Source: Glaciozyma antarctica PI12
Lineage: Eukaryota > Basidiomycota > Microbotryomycetes > Kriegeriales > Camptobasidiaceae
DNA length: 64,000 nt
NCBI GenBank assembly: GCA_002917775.1
Contig: KZ627153.1
Coordinates: forward strand, 186,001 to 250,000
Reading direction: 5' to 3'
Made by a program: the position numbers and the translations under genes. Shown piece by piece: positions 34,286-45,488 of the stretch. Numbering within the stretch: position 1 is the stretch's first letter; every line of letters starts with the position of its first letter. A model generated the notes under the pieces. The model was not told the DNA's origin, ran no database searches, and saw only the letters and a program-made list of their open reading frames with translations.

Positions 34286-36628
34286 ATGTGCACCAACTGT
34301 CCGCCCTCAGCTGTGCCCCCAGCCGCCAGCGCCGCCTCAGCGCCCCCCGACACAAATGCCCTCCTCCTAGCGATCCTCGGCGAGCTCAAGGACGTCAAGG
34401 CCAACCAAGTCGTATTCGAGCAGAGGGTAAGCTCACCTCACGCTTATCTACCGCACACAGCGCTAACCCAGCGTTCCACGAACAGCTCGAAGCCCTGACC
34501 CTCCCGCCCACCTCTCCCCAATCGTTCGCCGCCCTCGCCTCTCCTGTGTCCCCCCTCCCCACCCTCTCGCCACTCCCTCCTCCTTCCTCCCCATTTGTCA
34601 CCGACCCCGTCTCCCTCCCCACCTCTCCCTCCCTCGTCGCGCGCAAGGACGCCACCTCAAACGGGTACTCCCAGCGCGTGATCCTCACCAGTCCGTACCT
34701 CCCCCTCTCCCCTCCCCACACGCACTAACCGCACTATTTAACAGCCTACCCAGGCCAAGTGGGTATCCACCCCATCGCGCTCAACTGGGGCGCCTCGACG
34801 CCCGAGGAACGTGGGCCTGTCGTCGCGAGCCGACACCCTGCCTCTCTCAAGGTCCGTAATGCGATAGGAGCGTACGGAGGGAGCTATAGCGTCTACAAGG
34901 CGCTGGCGGCGGCGTGCGGGCTTATTGATCCGAACCACAAGCCTGGTGAGTTCAGATTCGGGTCAGGTGGTCTGCGTGCGCACGGGGGGATGGGGGGGGG
35001 GGGGCTGGGAAGCGGGTGTTCGAGCGATAAGCTCGTTGCGGTGGTGTTCGTACAGAAGTGGGCGTCGCGTGCGATCCCTCTCCGTTACCTATCCCACAGA
35101 TCCCGCTCCCCCAACGCCGATAAGCCTCTCCCCGCATTACACCCCGCTAACCTCCTCCCTCCCAAACGCAGACTACACCAACACTCAACCTCCCGTCGAC
35201 ATCCTCCACAACCCCAGCTGGGACGACAAGTGGAAGATCGTCTCTCTCGACCCGTACGGTCACCTCGCCCCAACCCTCTTCGCCTCCTTCCTCGACGCAG
35301 GCATCGACGTCCGCCCCACGATCGCCATCACCAAAGCTCACATCAAGCTGATTGATATTGACGAAGCTGTTCGTTCGGGATCGCTCGAGGTGGACGGGAA
35401 GATTGTCGTCAAGTGTCCTACCGAGTGGATCGCGGCGAATAAGGCCAAGTCGGAGGAGGCGAAGACGGCGAGAGGGGAGGGAGATGTGGCGGCTGCGCCG
35501 GTGCCGTATGCGAGTTTTGATGCGGGGGTGGAGCTGAATGTGAGCAAGGCGGCGTTGGAGCCGGTTTGGTACCTCCCTGGTGCGTCCTCTTCCTCTCCGA
35601 GCTTTTCTTGGATCCGATGGAGCTGATGAGGTGGCGTAGGGATTGCGAAGAGGTTTGGGATTACGGAGGGAGCGCTGAGGAGGTCGTTGTTCGAGGATAC
35701 GGGAGGAAGTGAGTGTGATTCCTCCTCGCTGGTTCGGTCTCGAGCTCATTTTCGCTTCGCAGTGTACCCCGAGCTTCTCACCCGACACGATCTCAAGACG
35801 TTCCTCCCCCCTATCGGTGGAATGACAGTCTACATCGTTCGTCCCTCCTCCGGCTTCCTCCCCACCACGAAAGCTAACGCCACTCTGGCTCCAGTTCGGA
35901 CCCCCCTCCTACCTCTCCGACCCCTCCAAAGAGCTCACTCTGCGCGTGCACGACGAATGCAACGGTTCCGACGTCTTCGGCTCCGACATCTGTACCTGTC
36001 GCCCTTACCTCATTTTTGGCATCGAAGAAGCTGTCAAGTGCGCTCAGCGAGGAGGCGTCGGTGTCGTCGTTTATTTCCGCAAGGAGGGAAGAGCTTTAGG
36101 GGAGGTTACCAAGTATCTGGTATACAATGCCAGAAAGCGAGGAGGCGACAACGCGGCGCAGTATTTTGAGAGGACTGAACTAATCGCTGGAGTCAAGGGT
36201 GCGTTCGTTCGGCCTCTATTGTCGTTTAAAGCTGACGTGGCGCACAGATATGCGGTTCCAAGCTCTGATGCCCGACGTCCTCCACTGGCTCGGAATCAAG
36301 AAGATTGACAACATGATCTCCATGTCGGACCTCAAGCACGACGCGATCGTCTCCTCCGGCATCCCCATCCACAAGGTCCGTCCCTCTCCTCCCTCCCCAT
36401 CGCACATCCTAACCTCGAGACAGCGGTACGAGATTCCAGAGGACCTCATTCCCCCCGATTCGCGCGTCGAGATTGATGCCAAGATTCATGCTGGTGCGTC
36501 TTTTCTCCTTTTTTTTTTTTTGTTTGGTGGGGTGAAGCTGACGGTTGGGCGTAGGGTATTACTCGACGACGAAGGTTACGGATTTGTCGAAGACGGCGGG
36601 GAGGCTTTGGGAGGACCTGGTGCATTAG
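34286..36628 (+). CDS. URC1: URC1, GTP cyclohydrolase II-like protein of uracil catabolism
   Basis: Homologue of Lachancea kluyveri URC1, required for the fungal uracil-degradation (URC) pathway and related to RibA. ATG 34286 starts MCTNCPPSAVPPAASAASAP; a Pro/Ser linker follows. The conserved part begins VGIHPIALNWGASTPEERGP and VVASRHPASLKVRNAIGAYG (about 34755-34870), then YSVYKALAAACGLIDPNHKP. The mid-domain has WKIVSLDPYGHLAPTLFASF and RPTIAITKAHIKLIDIDEAV. The cyclohydrolase signature is HDECNGSDVFGSDICTCRPY (about 35945-36005), keeping the Cys-x10-Cys-x-Cys zinc ligands. It is followed by YFRKEGRALGEVTKYL, the equivalent of the RibA RQEGRGIG loop, and KKIDNMISMSDLKHDAIVSS. The C-terminus SKTAGRLWEDLVH stops at 36626-36628. 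At least nine short introns. In other yeasts URC1 works with URC4 (DUF1688) and URC6; neither is in this window. Confidence 0.92.
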
Positions 36629-36905
36629 AGGGGAGGGAAGTTGCCACAGCTTGTATTGCTAGATTCATTTTCGTCGCTGGCGTTTGATGCTGCTCGCTGT
36701 CAAACGGAGGCTGCTGCTGAGAGGTTTCTGAGCGCACGAAGCTGGGAGGGACTGTGCGATGACCAAGGGAGAGGAAGTCTTTTCGCTCAGCGAGCTCTTG
36801 CGAAGCAGCTCTAGTTCGCAAGCAGACGAGCCTCCCACGTCTGATGAATGAACGGCAATATTGCAAATGACAATAACGCTACACGTATTACATTTCCTCA
36901 CGCCC

Positions 36906-38154
36906 TCACGCCCTCATGATCCCCACCACATCATCAAACGAAAGCTTCCCCCTCTGATGCAACCCCATCTTGACCCTCTCCTTCAACTCCTGCCCACCCT
37001 TCATCTCCCCCGAAACCCAATCCCTCTCCTCTCCCAAACCCCAATCCCGCTCTTCGTCCGTCTCCCCGTATGCGATACCGATGTCGTCTTGGTCGAGGTA
37101 GGCGGCGTAGATTGATTCGCTCGAGTAGGGGCGGAGAGTACCGCGAGGGGGAGGGAGGGTCGAAGGAGTGGGACGGGGGGTTGAAGGTGTTAAAGGAATG
37201 GGAGGGAGGGTTGAAGGAGTGGGAGGAGTTGAAGGAGGAGGAAGACGGGGGGTCGAGGGAGTAGGAGAAGGGGTCGCAGTTGGGTGGGAAGGAGGGGGTG
37301 GAGGGTGAGGAGAGGGAGGAGGCGACGGAGGAGGAGAGGGAGGGGGCGGTAGAGTGCGACGAGGCATTCGAAGAGTACGAGGTGTTGGAGGAGGAGGAGA
37401 GGGAGGGGACCATCGAGTGTGCCGAGGAGGTGGAGCGGGGTAGAGGACGCATAGGGATCGGTCGATGGAGAGGAAGGATTGAAGAGGAGCCGTACCGCCA
37501 GGCATGCATCTTATCCCTCTCCCTCTCAAGCTCCTTCTCCCTCTCCCTTAACCGCGCCAGCTCGTTCAACCGCTCCTTCTCCGTCTTCCTCTTCGCCTCC
37601 TTATCCCTCGCCACTTCCTCCCTCTCCACGCGCCTATAATGACTCTCCCCCACGTCGTCCGCACACAGTGCTTCCATCGCGTCCTTCCTCCCGCACGCGA
37701 CCGAGCAATAGATACTGTCCTCGTCCGCCGCAGCGCCGCAGAAGCAGGTCTCGACCGTTGGAGCTCGAGAGGGTTTTCGAAGCGCGGCAAAAGCCGCAAA
37801 GACGGGGAGGTCGGGGTGTAGAGTGGGAGGAGAAGAGGAGTCGGCGAAAAGCGGTGGGAGGAGGGGGTTGGAAGAGGAGGGAGGGTGGGGGGAGGTCCGT
37901 TGGATGTCGGCTTCGTCCTCCGAGGAGTCCGAGTCGTAAGGGCGTGGGGGATTGCGCGGGCGCGAGAGGGCTGAGCTGATGAAGGGGTTGTTGGAGGGGG
38001 TGAAGGATCGGATAGAGGGGGAAAGGCGAAGGGTTGGGTGGGCGAGAGAGGCGGCGGCGCGACGCGCAGGAGGTGCTCGAGGAGTTGAGCAGCTGGCGTC
38101 GCTGCCCGAGTGAGATGGAGGAGATGGAGTCCTGAGTAGCTGAGCCTGAGCCAT
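36906..38154 (-). CDS. Ser-rich protein with a CxC...CSxxC cysteine cluster, unknown function
   Basis: ATG 38154 (MAQAQLLRTPSPPSHSGSD) opens a long exon. A Ser/Pro-rich N-terminus leads to VETCFCGAAADEDSIYCSVA followed by CGRKDAMEALC, a compact Cys-x-Cys-x10-Cys-x3-Cys group likely to bind zinc. A highly charged helix follows (KRKTEKERLNELARLREREK), then a long Ser-rich stretch. Between about 37280 and 37150 the sense strand is a degenerate repeat of CACTCCTTCAACCCTCCCTC. Downstream of this repeat the original frame gives an unnatural Arg/Gly-rich end at 36934. The next frame gives a coherent acidic C-terminus (ESIYAAYLDQDDIGIAYGET … KLSFDDVVGIMRA) ending at 36906. I see no GT-AG intron that switches frames cleanly. 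The true 3' end is therefore uncertain. Confidence 0.62.
37150..37280. repeat. Degenerate minisatellite inside the Ser-rich gene
   Basis: On the plus strand the unit GTGGGA(C/G)GGGGGGTTGAAGG / GGAGTGGGAGGAGTTGAAGG recurs about four to five times with changes of length. On the minus (coding) strand it encodes repeated His-Ser-Phe-Asn/Asp-Pro-Pro. Copy-number change here would shift the frame of the host gene. Confidence 0.6.
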
Positions 38155-38702
38155 CGGTGAAGCTGTGGTGCTGTTTCGAGGTGAGCGATGAAGGAGAAAG
38201 AAAGGAATGAGAGCCCTCGAAAAAGACGTTGGGAGAGGTGATCGGCGCGCGTCGAGCGTGGGAGACTCGGGCGCGTCCACTCGGGAAATTGGCGTTGGCC
38301 TGCTTTCTCCTTTCGCGGTACAGCGAGCAGTTGTCCAGCAGGAGAGTGTCGAAATACCGTTCACCTCGTTTCCCACGTCGAGAGACGAGGCGCGTAAAGG
38401 GAGAGGTCGAAAACGCGACCAACGCGCCCCAGATTTCGTCGCGTCGTCGCGTCGAAACTCAAGCGCCGAGCGAGGCTTCCTTCACAAGATCAGTGGTACT
38501 GCAGAAAAGCACCTTTCATTCGTCCCCCAGTTTGAACTCTGCACGAAAAAATTAGAAACGCGCAGCCGCAGCAGCTTCCGCGTCTTCTCTGCCGTGCGTC
38601 TCCTGATTGAATTCTGGGGGTGGCGTCGTGAGGAACTGTGTTCCCAGTAAAACGTGCGGTGCTTGAGATTACAGATGATGGCAAGAACGAAAGAGGGACC
38701 GG
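38155..38702. other. Intergenic region upstream of the Ser-rich gene
   Basis: About 550 bp between the HUL5 stop and the Ser-rich gene start, both on the minus strand. It includes an upstream in-frame ATG at 38376 for the Ser-rich gene, which I think is too early. Nothing else recognised. Confidence 0.4.
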
Positions 38703-41700
38703 CTACGACAGGTCGAAGCCTGCGCCAGAGTTGATGGCGTACAGAAGCTTCCTGTAGAGCGGCAAAGCGGTGTTGGAGAACGTGGAGATGTCGAGGAAGG
38801 AGGAAGGACGCACGATCGCAGGGTCTCCTCCCTCCCGTACTCGGGGAGTTTGAGTAGATTCACGCACGTCGAGCTGCGAGAACACATCAGCGACACGTCT
38901 CCCAACCCGCAAAGCCCCCACTCACCTCGTCGGCAGCCTCGTCTCATCCTTGCCCGCCGCACGAATCGCGAACCTCGGATTAAGTTCGCGGAACCCGAGC
39001 AGCGGCGGTCGTGCGCAGGACGTAACGAACTTGATGAGCTGGCTGCGTTCCTCCTTGTTGAAGCCCTCGACGACGGACCAGAAGGCTCGGATCGTCTCGT
39101 TCGCTTCCTCGAGAGGCCAGCCGCCGTAGACCGTGTTGGCTTTCAGGTCCTCGAGATCGATCGGTTGATCAGCGCCACCTGCGACAGTGCGTCAGACTTG
39201 GTCGTAGGCACGAGAGGGAAGGACGAACCGACGAGGATACGCAGTTCGTCTTGGTTGAACGGCCGGAGGAATCGCTCGGGGATGATCTCCGAAAGTCCCG
39301 CGAAGAAAGCTCGACTTTGGCGCTCCATCTGGATGTTTAGGCGATAGCGGGAGATGAGGAAGATGTACTGAATGCGGTTCTCGTTGGTGACTGCGATCTC
39401 GCTGCCGCCGGGAATGAGGTCGACCGTTCGCGAGACGCCGAAATCTAGTCGCCCTGGGTCAGCATCGCTCGCGCGCAAGGGCCGAAAAGGGCTCACCTTC
39501 TTCTGTGACGGTAAAGTTCAAGGAAAGGTCCTCCTCGACGTTGCCGACGTAGTTCTTGAGCACGAGAAGTCCCTTGTAGAGATCAGGATCCAGCGAGCAG
39601 AGATCGTCCACTGCAAAGTCGGCGAATCAGCTCACGCTCCTCGTTCGCCGAGGCTCATACGCACGATAGCTCTGTCGCCCAAGCCACTTGGCCAAGAAGA
39701 AGCCCGCAAAGCGGACGTCGACGAGGATACCTTCGTAGAGCGCCTTGCCGAGGATTCGACCGATGAACTGGTACCAGGACAGCTGGCGACTCTCCCGAGC
39801 GTACGCATGCGGGTTCGGGTAGAGTTCCTGCTCGTTCGTCGCGAGCCACAGCCCTCGGTCCGTGTCGAAGATCTCGCGAGAGAGGCTGCTCGCGAGGTGA
39901 TCAGCGACGTTCGCAGGAGTCAGCGAAAAGGAACGCACCTCGTCAAGAGCTCCTTGAACAAGCCTCCGCCGTCGATTCCACTCTCCTCCATCCCATGCTC
40001 GTCAACAAAGACGATCTCGATCGTGTTCTTCAGCGCCGGTCCGAGTCCATTCAGCTGCGCGAAGCTGTCCTCGGCGAGGTGATCCCTTCGCACGACGGCG
40101 CGATGGCGTCTCGCACGGTCGTAACGATGTCGTTCGATCCCAAGGCGCTTGCGGTCGTTGTCGACGAACTGGCGGAACATGGCGACGCGAGTGTCGAAGG
40201 GGATGACGAAGGGGACTGCCAGGAAGCGCGGGGTCAGCTGGGAGAGAGGGAGTAGAAGGAAGGAGCGTACTGTTGTCGAGGACTCCGAGGCGGGGACTGA
40301 CGAACGCCATTTGATGCTTCGTTAGGGGACGGAGGTGCTGCTCTTCTTCCGCATCCGGGCGAGGCTGTTCGTAGCCCTCCGATCCGAGCTGCTCGTCCTC
40401 GTAGCTGCGCACCAAAGGGCATAAGCGAAGCTCATCAAAATCGGCAAGAGGAGAAGCTCACACGACGGTCTGAATGAACGACGCCAGATCAAACTGTGAA
40501 GTCATGAGCCAGTGACCAGGCGGCGTGAACGCGAACGCAGAACTGCACGAAACCGGTCTCATCAGTACCGCTCTTCCTGTTAAGCTCGAACGAACGACTC
40601 ACTCCCTCGCATGAATCTGCTGAAGCAGCGTCGTCGCCAAGTTCCTCAGCGTCACGGCGACCATCCTCGTCCCTCCCACTCCCCGCTCGTCCTTCTCCGT
40701 CCCAACTCCCAACGCTCCCTCCTGCCAATACAGCGCGAACGCCAAATTCCTCAACAACCCCGAGAGTCCAATCACCTCATCAAGCGAGAGCGGGTTCTTC
40801 GTCGAATGGAACTCGTCGTCTCCCAGCGTGAGAAGGCAGCGCGAGTACAACTCGGCCAGGAGGATCAGGGCGGGCCAATCCATCGCGAGCTTCGCATCCC
40901 CGAGCGCATTAAGCACTGCTCCTCCGTGATCCTTGTCCCCGCTCCCAAGCAGCTTCCCTAGCGCTCCAGCACGGACGTACCCCCTCCAAATCTCGCGCAA
41001 GAGTCCTCCGCCCCGTTCGCCCGCTGCGCCGGTCGAGGAGGAGGGGCCGTACATGATCGTGTTGAGGACTTCGTCGCGCTTCGAATGCCAGGAATGGAGG
41101 AGGGAGACGAGGAAGGCGCATAGTGCTGGGCGGGTGGAAGCGGAGAATCGGGTGGAGAGGGTGAGGAGGGAGATGAGGTGTGGTCGCGAGGGGAGGATGG
41201 CGAGGGAAGCGAGGGTGCGGGGGTCGAGAGTGAGTGGAGGAGGAGGAGCGGATGGTGTGAGGTCCATTTGGACGTCCCCGTCGGCATCGTGGCGAGGTGC
41301 GCTCGTCCCGACCCGCTCACGAGCACGCTGGACGACCTCGTCGTCAATGCTTCCTTCATCGTCTGAGTCGTCGTCGTCCAAAACGATAACCTCTACCTCC
41401 TTCCCCTTCCCCTCAGGCTCCTCCTTCTCGACTAGCAAGCTCGGTGGCAAGCGGTTCAGGAGGATCCTCAGCACGTCCAAGTACGCTGCGAGGCTCTTCC
41501 CGCTTGCGAAGGTTGACACGCGCTGGCTCCCAAAAGTGAGGACGTTGGCCAGGAGGTGGGCTGCGTCCTCGGTCGGTAGGCCGTCGAGGAGGGTTGGTGA
41601 GGAGCTTGCATCTAGGATTAAAGATTCGAGAGGGACGTTGGCGAGGGCGGTGAGAGAGGCGGAAGGAACGCGTTGTGGTAAGAGTGGGATGGAGAGGGTG

Positions 41701-42744
41701 GAGAGAGTGAAGGCGGAGAGGGCTGAAGCTTGCTCGGGGGAGGCGGTGGGGAACGCCTTGAAGGGGAGGAGGGAGAGCGAGATTGCAGCGTTGAGTGCGG
41801 GATGTGTTCGATTTGTCGGAGGCTGTGTCGAGGCAAGTTAGTTGCTATTCGCGCTGGAACAGGGGAGAACGCACGATGCTGAGGATGAGAGCTCGCAGTC
41901 GAGGGTAGAGATCGCGCGCGAGGAGGTAATGAAGCGGCGTCTTTCCTCGCAGGCCCGCGACCTTCCACTTGGTGTAGGAAGTCGGGTCGCAGAGCATCTT
42001 AGTGATTTCGAGGAAGAGCGGAGCTTGAGGCAGTCTGTCGTCGGGGTGAGCTCCAGTCAACGGCAGCGTGAAGACCGGCAGACTCACGAAGGGTGAAGGG
42101 AAGCTTGCGAGAGCAGAATCAAGCTGATCTGGCGCACCAGCACAGACCAGCTTGCAGGGCTGAGCGCGTACAACGAGAACAGCATCGGCGTCTTGTCTGC
42201 ACCAGCTCCAGCTCATCAGCTCCTCCGTCTCCACCTCAGCGCCGTGGTACTCACCTCCCGCCGCACTCCCCAACACAGCTCTGCACCACGCCGCAGCCCT
42301 CTTGACATCCCCAGCATTCCGATCCACGAACAACAGCGCCAGGAGCTTCGACGCCTCGAGCAACGCCGTCGGTTCCACCTGCTTGACAGCAAGGAGCTCG
42401 TCGAAGCTTGCGCGCAGGATCTTGCGGCTCTTGCTAGCTTCGTATCGGCCTTTGCAGAACGCCTGCAAAAGGAGGGAGCCGAGTCAGCTCCGCCGCTCGT
42501 TCGGGGAGGATAACCCCAGCATCGAACACCGAGCTCCTCCTCTACCCACTCTGGTGAAAGCACGCACCTGGATCTTAGCAGCTGCTCTCTCCCGCACTCG
42601 TTGTTCCTCCCTCTCTTCCCGCTGACGCTTCGCGCGCTTGATGAGGTCGTCCTGCGAGTTGCCTTCAGGACGGGTGGCGCCTCCTAGGTTGATCGTCCGC
42701 CTCGAGACGTGGCTGCCGCTGAAGATGGGGTTGGGCCTGCTCAT
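38703..42744 (-). CDS. HUL5: HECT-domain E3 ubiquitin ligase, HUL5/UBE3C type
   Basis: Proteasome-associated ubiquitin ligase that extends chains on stalled or misfolded substrates. Start ATG 42744 (an in-frame ATG lies at 42813) gives HVSRRTINLGGATRPEG. This matches the short conserved N-terminus of Hul5/UBE3C, followed by an Arg-rich IQ-like helix (KRAKRQREEREEQRVRERAA) and AFCKGRYEASKSRKILRASF. The middle has helical repeats and an acidic insert (VIVLDDDDSDDEGSIDDEVV, about 41385-41325). HECT lobe: NTIEIVFVDEHGMEESGIDG and GGLFKELLTRC (about 40045-39950), SWYQFIGRILGKALYEGILV and DVRFAGFFLAKWLG (about 39780-39680). The catalytic Cys lies in SSTCVNLLKLPEY (about 38885-38840), with an intron just before it. 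The end NSGAGFDLS stops at 38703-38705. All key elements are present. Confidence 0.92.
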
Positions 42745-42958
42745 GGCTGGGCTCAGGTTGAAAGGCGCAGGGTGGTCGGTGATGGTTGAAGGGGAAGCTG
42801 GCGCATTCTCCAAGGCGTCGTCAGCACGCGGGAGAAGCTATTCGGAGTTTGACATCGCTCCTCTCCTCCTTCTTTCGAGGCTTCTCTCTCGAGATACCGA
42901 GCTAAGCAGGAAATCAGCAAAGCAACGCCTTAGTTTCGAGCACAAGCAACCTCCCCCC

Positions 42959-44939
42959 TCAATCCTCATCCGACTCGTCCACCTCCATCCCCACCCCTCC
43001 CTTCTCCTCCCTCCCCTCCTCGGCCCTCTTGACCATCTTCTCCAGCATCCACCCCGCGCGATCCAGCAAATCCCTCTGTCCACCCATCTCGATCGGCCAC
43101 GCAAGTCCCTTCGCCTCGATCTCGAGGCAGCATCGCGCGAACGGGATCATCCTGAGGCGCGAAGCGAGGTAGCTGCCGTGGAGGCTGCTTTTAATCGCCT
43201 GTAGAGGGATTAGTAGAGAAACGATAGGGAGGGGAGGACGTACGGTCGCGTCACCGGTGGGGAGGCGGTATTGGATGAGGAGGACTTGGAGAGGGGAAGC
43301 GAGGTCGACGTCGATGTCGCTGACGGGGCTGAGGGGAGTGAGAGGTGCGTCCGAGTCGATGGAAGTGGTAGCTTCGACGTTTCTTGATGGACTGACGGCG
43401 AGGTCGGCGAGCGAGTGAAAAAAGGCGAAGGTGATGTGATCCGAACGAAGTTGCAGACTTTCGAGATTAGGGCAGAGCTGCGAAAGCGAAAGCGTCAGCG
43501 AGAAGGTCGCTGGTCGACCGAGACTCGACGTACCTTCAAGATGTCGTCGAACGTCCCGCGAGTGGAGAAATGAGTCGTCCCGACGAGCGTGAGCGCCGTA
43601 AGCTGCGTCCCCCAGTGCTGAGCGAAGCCTCGAAGATCAAACGGTTGCTGGCCCGCCGCACTCGAATCCGCGAGGATCGAGACTCCTGTCTTGATGTGCA
43701 GCCTGCACGTCCCAGTGATCAGCTATCGCGTCGGGATTCAACGAGGAACGACGCGCTTGGTCAAACGCGGCACCGACTCGACGAGTCCTCGCAAGAACGA
43801 AACTGGAATCGAGCTCCCCGGACCCAGATAAAGCTCCTTCAACCCCTCTCCCATCGCCCCACTCTTCTCGTGCTTCAGCCTCGCATTCAACCTCCACACA
43901 AACGCCACCCGCTTCGCATACGCCTCGGACAGCACGAGTCCCTGCGCTCCGAACCGCTTTACATTCGGGGCATGATTGAACAGCTTCAGCAAGCGCTCCA
44001 CGCGCGTCGAATTGTCCTCAGTCGAGTTGAATGCGAGGCGGTCGAGCGTGCGGAGCATGGGAGTGGCGCCGAGGGCGAGGGTTTCGAGCTCGGGGTTGCG
44101 GAGGTACTTCTGGGAGAGGAGGAAGATGGACGATAGGTTCGGGAGGTGGGGGAGGAGAGAGGCAAAGAATACGGTGGTGCAGGAATCGCTGCCGGTCGTG
44201 AAGCTCCTGACGAAGGTGGCGAAGGTCGGCGGAGCTGAGGTAGTCGTGGACTCGATCGGCGCAGAGGGGGCGGGGAAAGTTGAGGAGATTGGGGCGAGAG
44301 TAGGAGCTTGAGAATCATTCGAAGTGGTGGAGGTAGTGACGAGCTGTGGGATGAGAGGTGAGGTGGGAATCGTGCTCGAGCGAGTGAGCTGCGTCGCCAA
44401 CGAGCTCATGACTCCCTGCGAGTACGTCGCTCCCGAGAAGTCGAGGTGCATCCACAGCCAAGGGAGGGTGATATGGTACCACGCGCGACAGACGCCCTGG
44501 AGGATCTTGAGAGCTCGATACCGCTGCTTCCTCAAATCAGCACTGCAGCCGCAAGCGTCAGCGGGTCCCCTCCCCAACAGCAAGAAGCAACGCACAATAA
44601 CCGCATCCGATCCGTACTCAACCACCCCGTCCTCCTACTATCGCTCTTCTCAAGCGCCTTCCTCGCGCCAGCAACCTGCAGCTCGACGACCCATTCGAGC
44701 ACCCTCACGACCGTCTCCTTCGGGAGCGCCTTGAACGCATCATCCTTGAACTCGAGCGGCTCCTCGACAAGCTTGGCCTTCTCAGCTTCCTCCGCTGCGG
44801 TCTCGGGCGAGAAGTGAGTCCCGATGGAGCGGTGCGTCTTGTTGTCGCGTGAGAAAGTGGTGGTGGCGGTGAGGTCGGAAAGCTGAGAGGGCTCGTCCGG
44901 GAGCGACTGAGTAGACTGTCGTTCTGTCCGTTCTGCCAT
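42959..44939 (-). CDS. F-box/LRR-like protein (second copy of this protein type in the window)
   Basis: ATG 44939 gives a Thr/Ser-rich start, then EFKDDAFKALPKETVVRVLE with WVVELQVAGARKALEKSD, an F-box-like helix pair (L.KE....L.W). After an intron near 44600-44535 comes RKQRYRALKILQGVCRAWYH followed by ITLPWLWMHLDFSG, the remainder of the F-box pattern (C+.W...PLLW..L). Downstream are spaced leucine-rich strands (LPHLPNLSSIFLLSQKYL, LETLALGATPMLRTLDRLAF, VKRFGAQGLVLSEAYAKR, LKELYLGPGSSIPVSFL) and further short exons (HWGTQLTALTLVGTTHFS; LCPNLESLQLRSDHITF). The C-terminus GLAWPIEMGGQRDLLDRAGW ends in an acidic tail, GMEVDESDED, with stop at 42959. It probably acts as an SCF adaptor; substrate unknown. 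Confidence 0.78.
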
Positions 44940-45488
44940 TGCGCGTTCTCCGAGGGTGAGGAGGAGAGGGAGAGCAAGAGAGGCGAGTCGAAGTCGAGAG
45001 CCCCCTTTCGATTTCGGCGGCGGCCGCTCGACGTCGACCTCTCCTGTCCAGTCGCTCGCAGAGTACACCGCTTGGTACAAGCGTAGCTCGCCAGCAAGCA
45101 CTCGGGAGGAGAGCGCAGGCCAACTCCTCCCCTGTCCCGAAATCTCGTTCTTTCCTCTCTTCGCAACACGTCCAAGTGCGTTCGAACAATAGTTCGATTC
45201 AATGAAAGCTATGAGCAAGCGAGGGGTGGGGGGGGGGGGGGGGGGGGGGGGGTAATAAGTGAGGAAGAGACGGAGAGCACGGTGGATAAGAATGAAGAAA
45301 GCAAGGAGGGTATAGGGAGTGCGAAGGACCGTAGTCTCAGCGCAATGAGTAAAGCTAACGAATGGGAAAGGAGGGATAGTAAAGAGATAGATCACGCTGG
45401 GATAGAGAGATAAAAAGACATGTGCAGCTGGAATGAGGAGAGGGAGCGAGCGAGGGAGCGAGGGTGGTGGTGGTGGGAGGTGGCGAGG
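44940..45488. other. Intergenic region with a long poly-G tract
   Basis: About 550 bp between the F-box-like gene start and the CENP-B-like gene end. It contains 25 consecutive G (45228-45252) flanked by AGCGAGGGGT and TAATAAG. The strand to the right (45253-45420) is unusually A/G-rich and less GC-rich than the genes. Part of it may be 3' UTR of the CENP-B-like gene. Confidence 0.6.
45228..45252. repeat. Homopolymer of 25 G
   Basis: Direct read: GGGGTGGG continues without interruption through 45252. Such a run can form G-quadruplexes and is length-unstable. Its exact length in an assembly is often unreliable. Confidence 0.9.
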
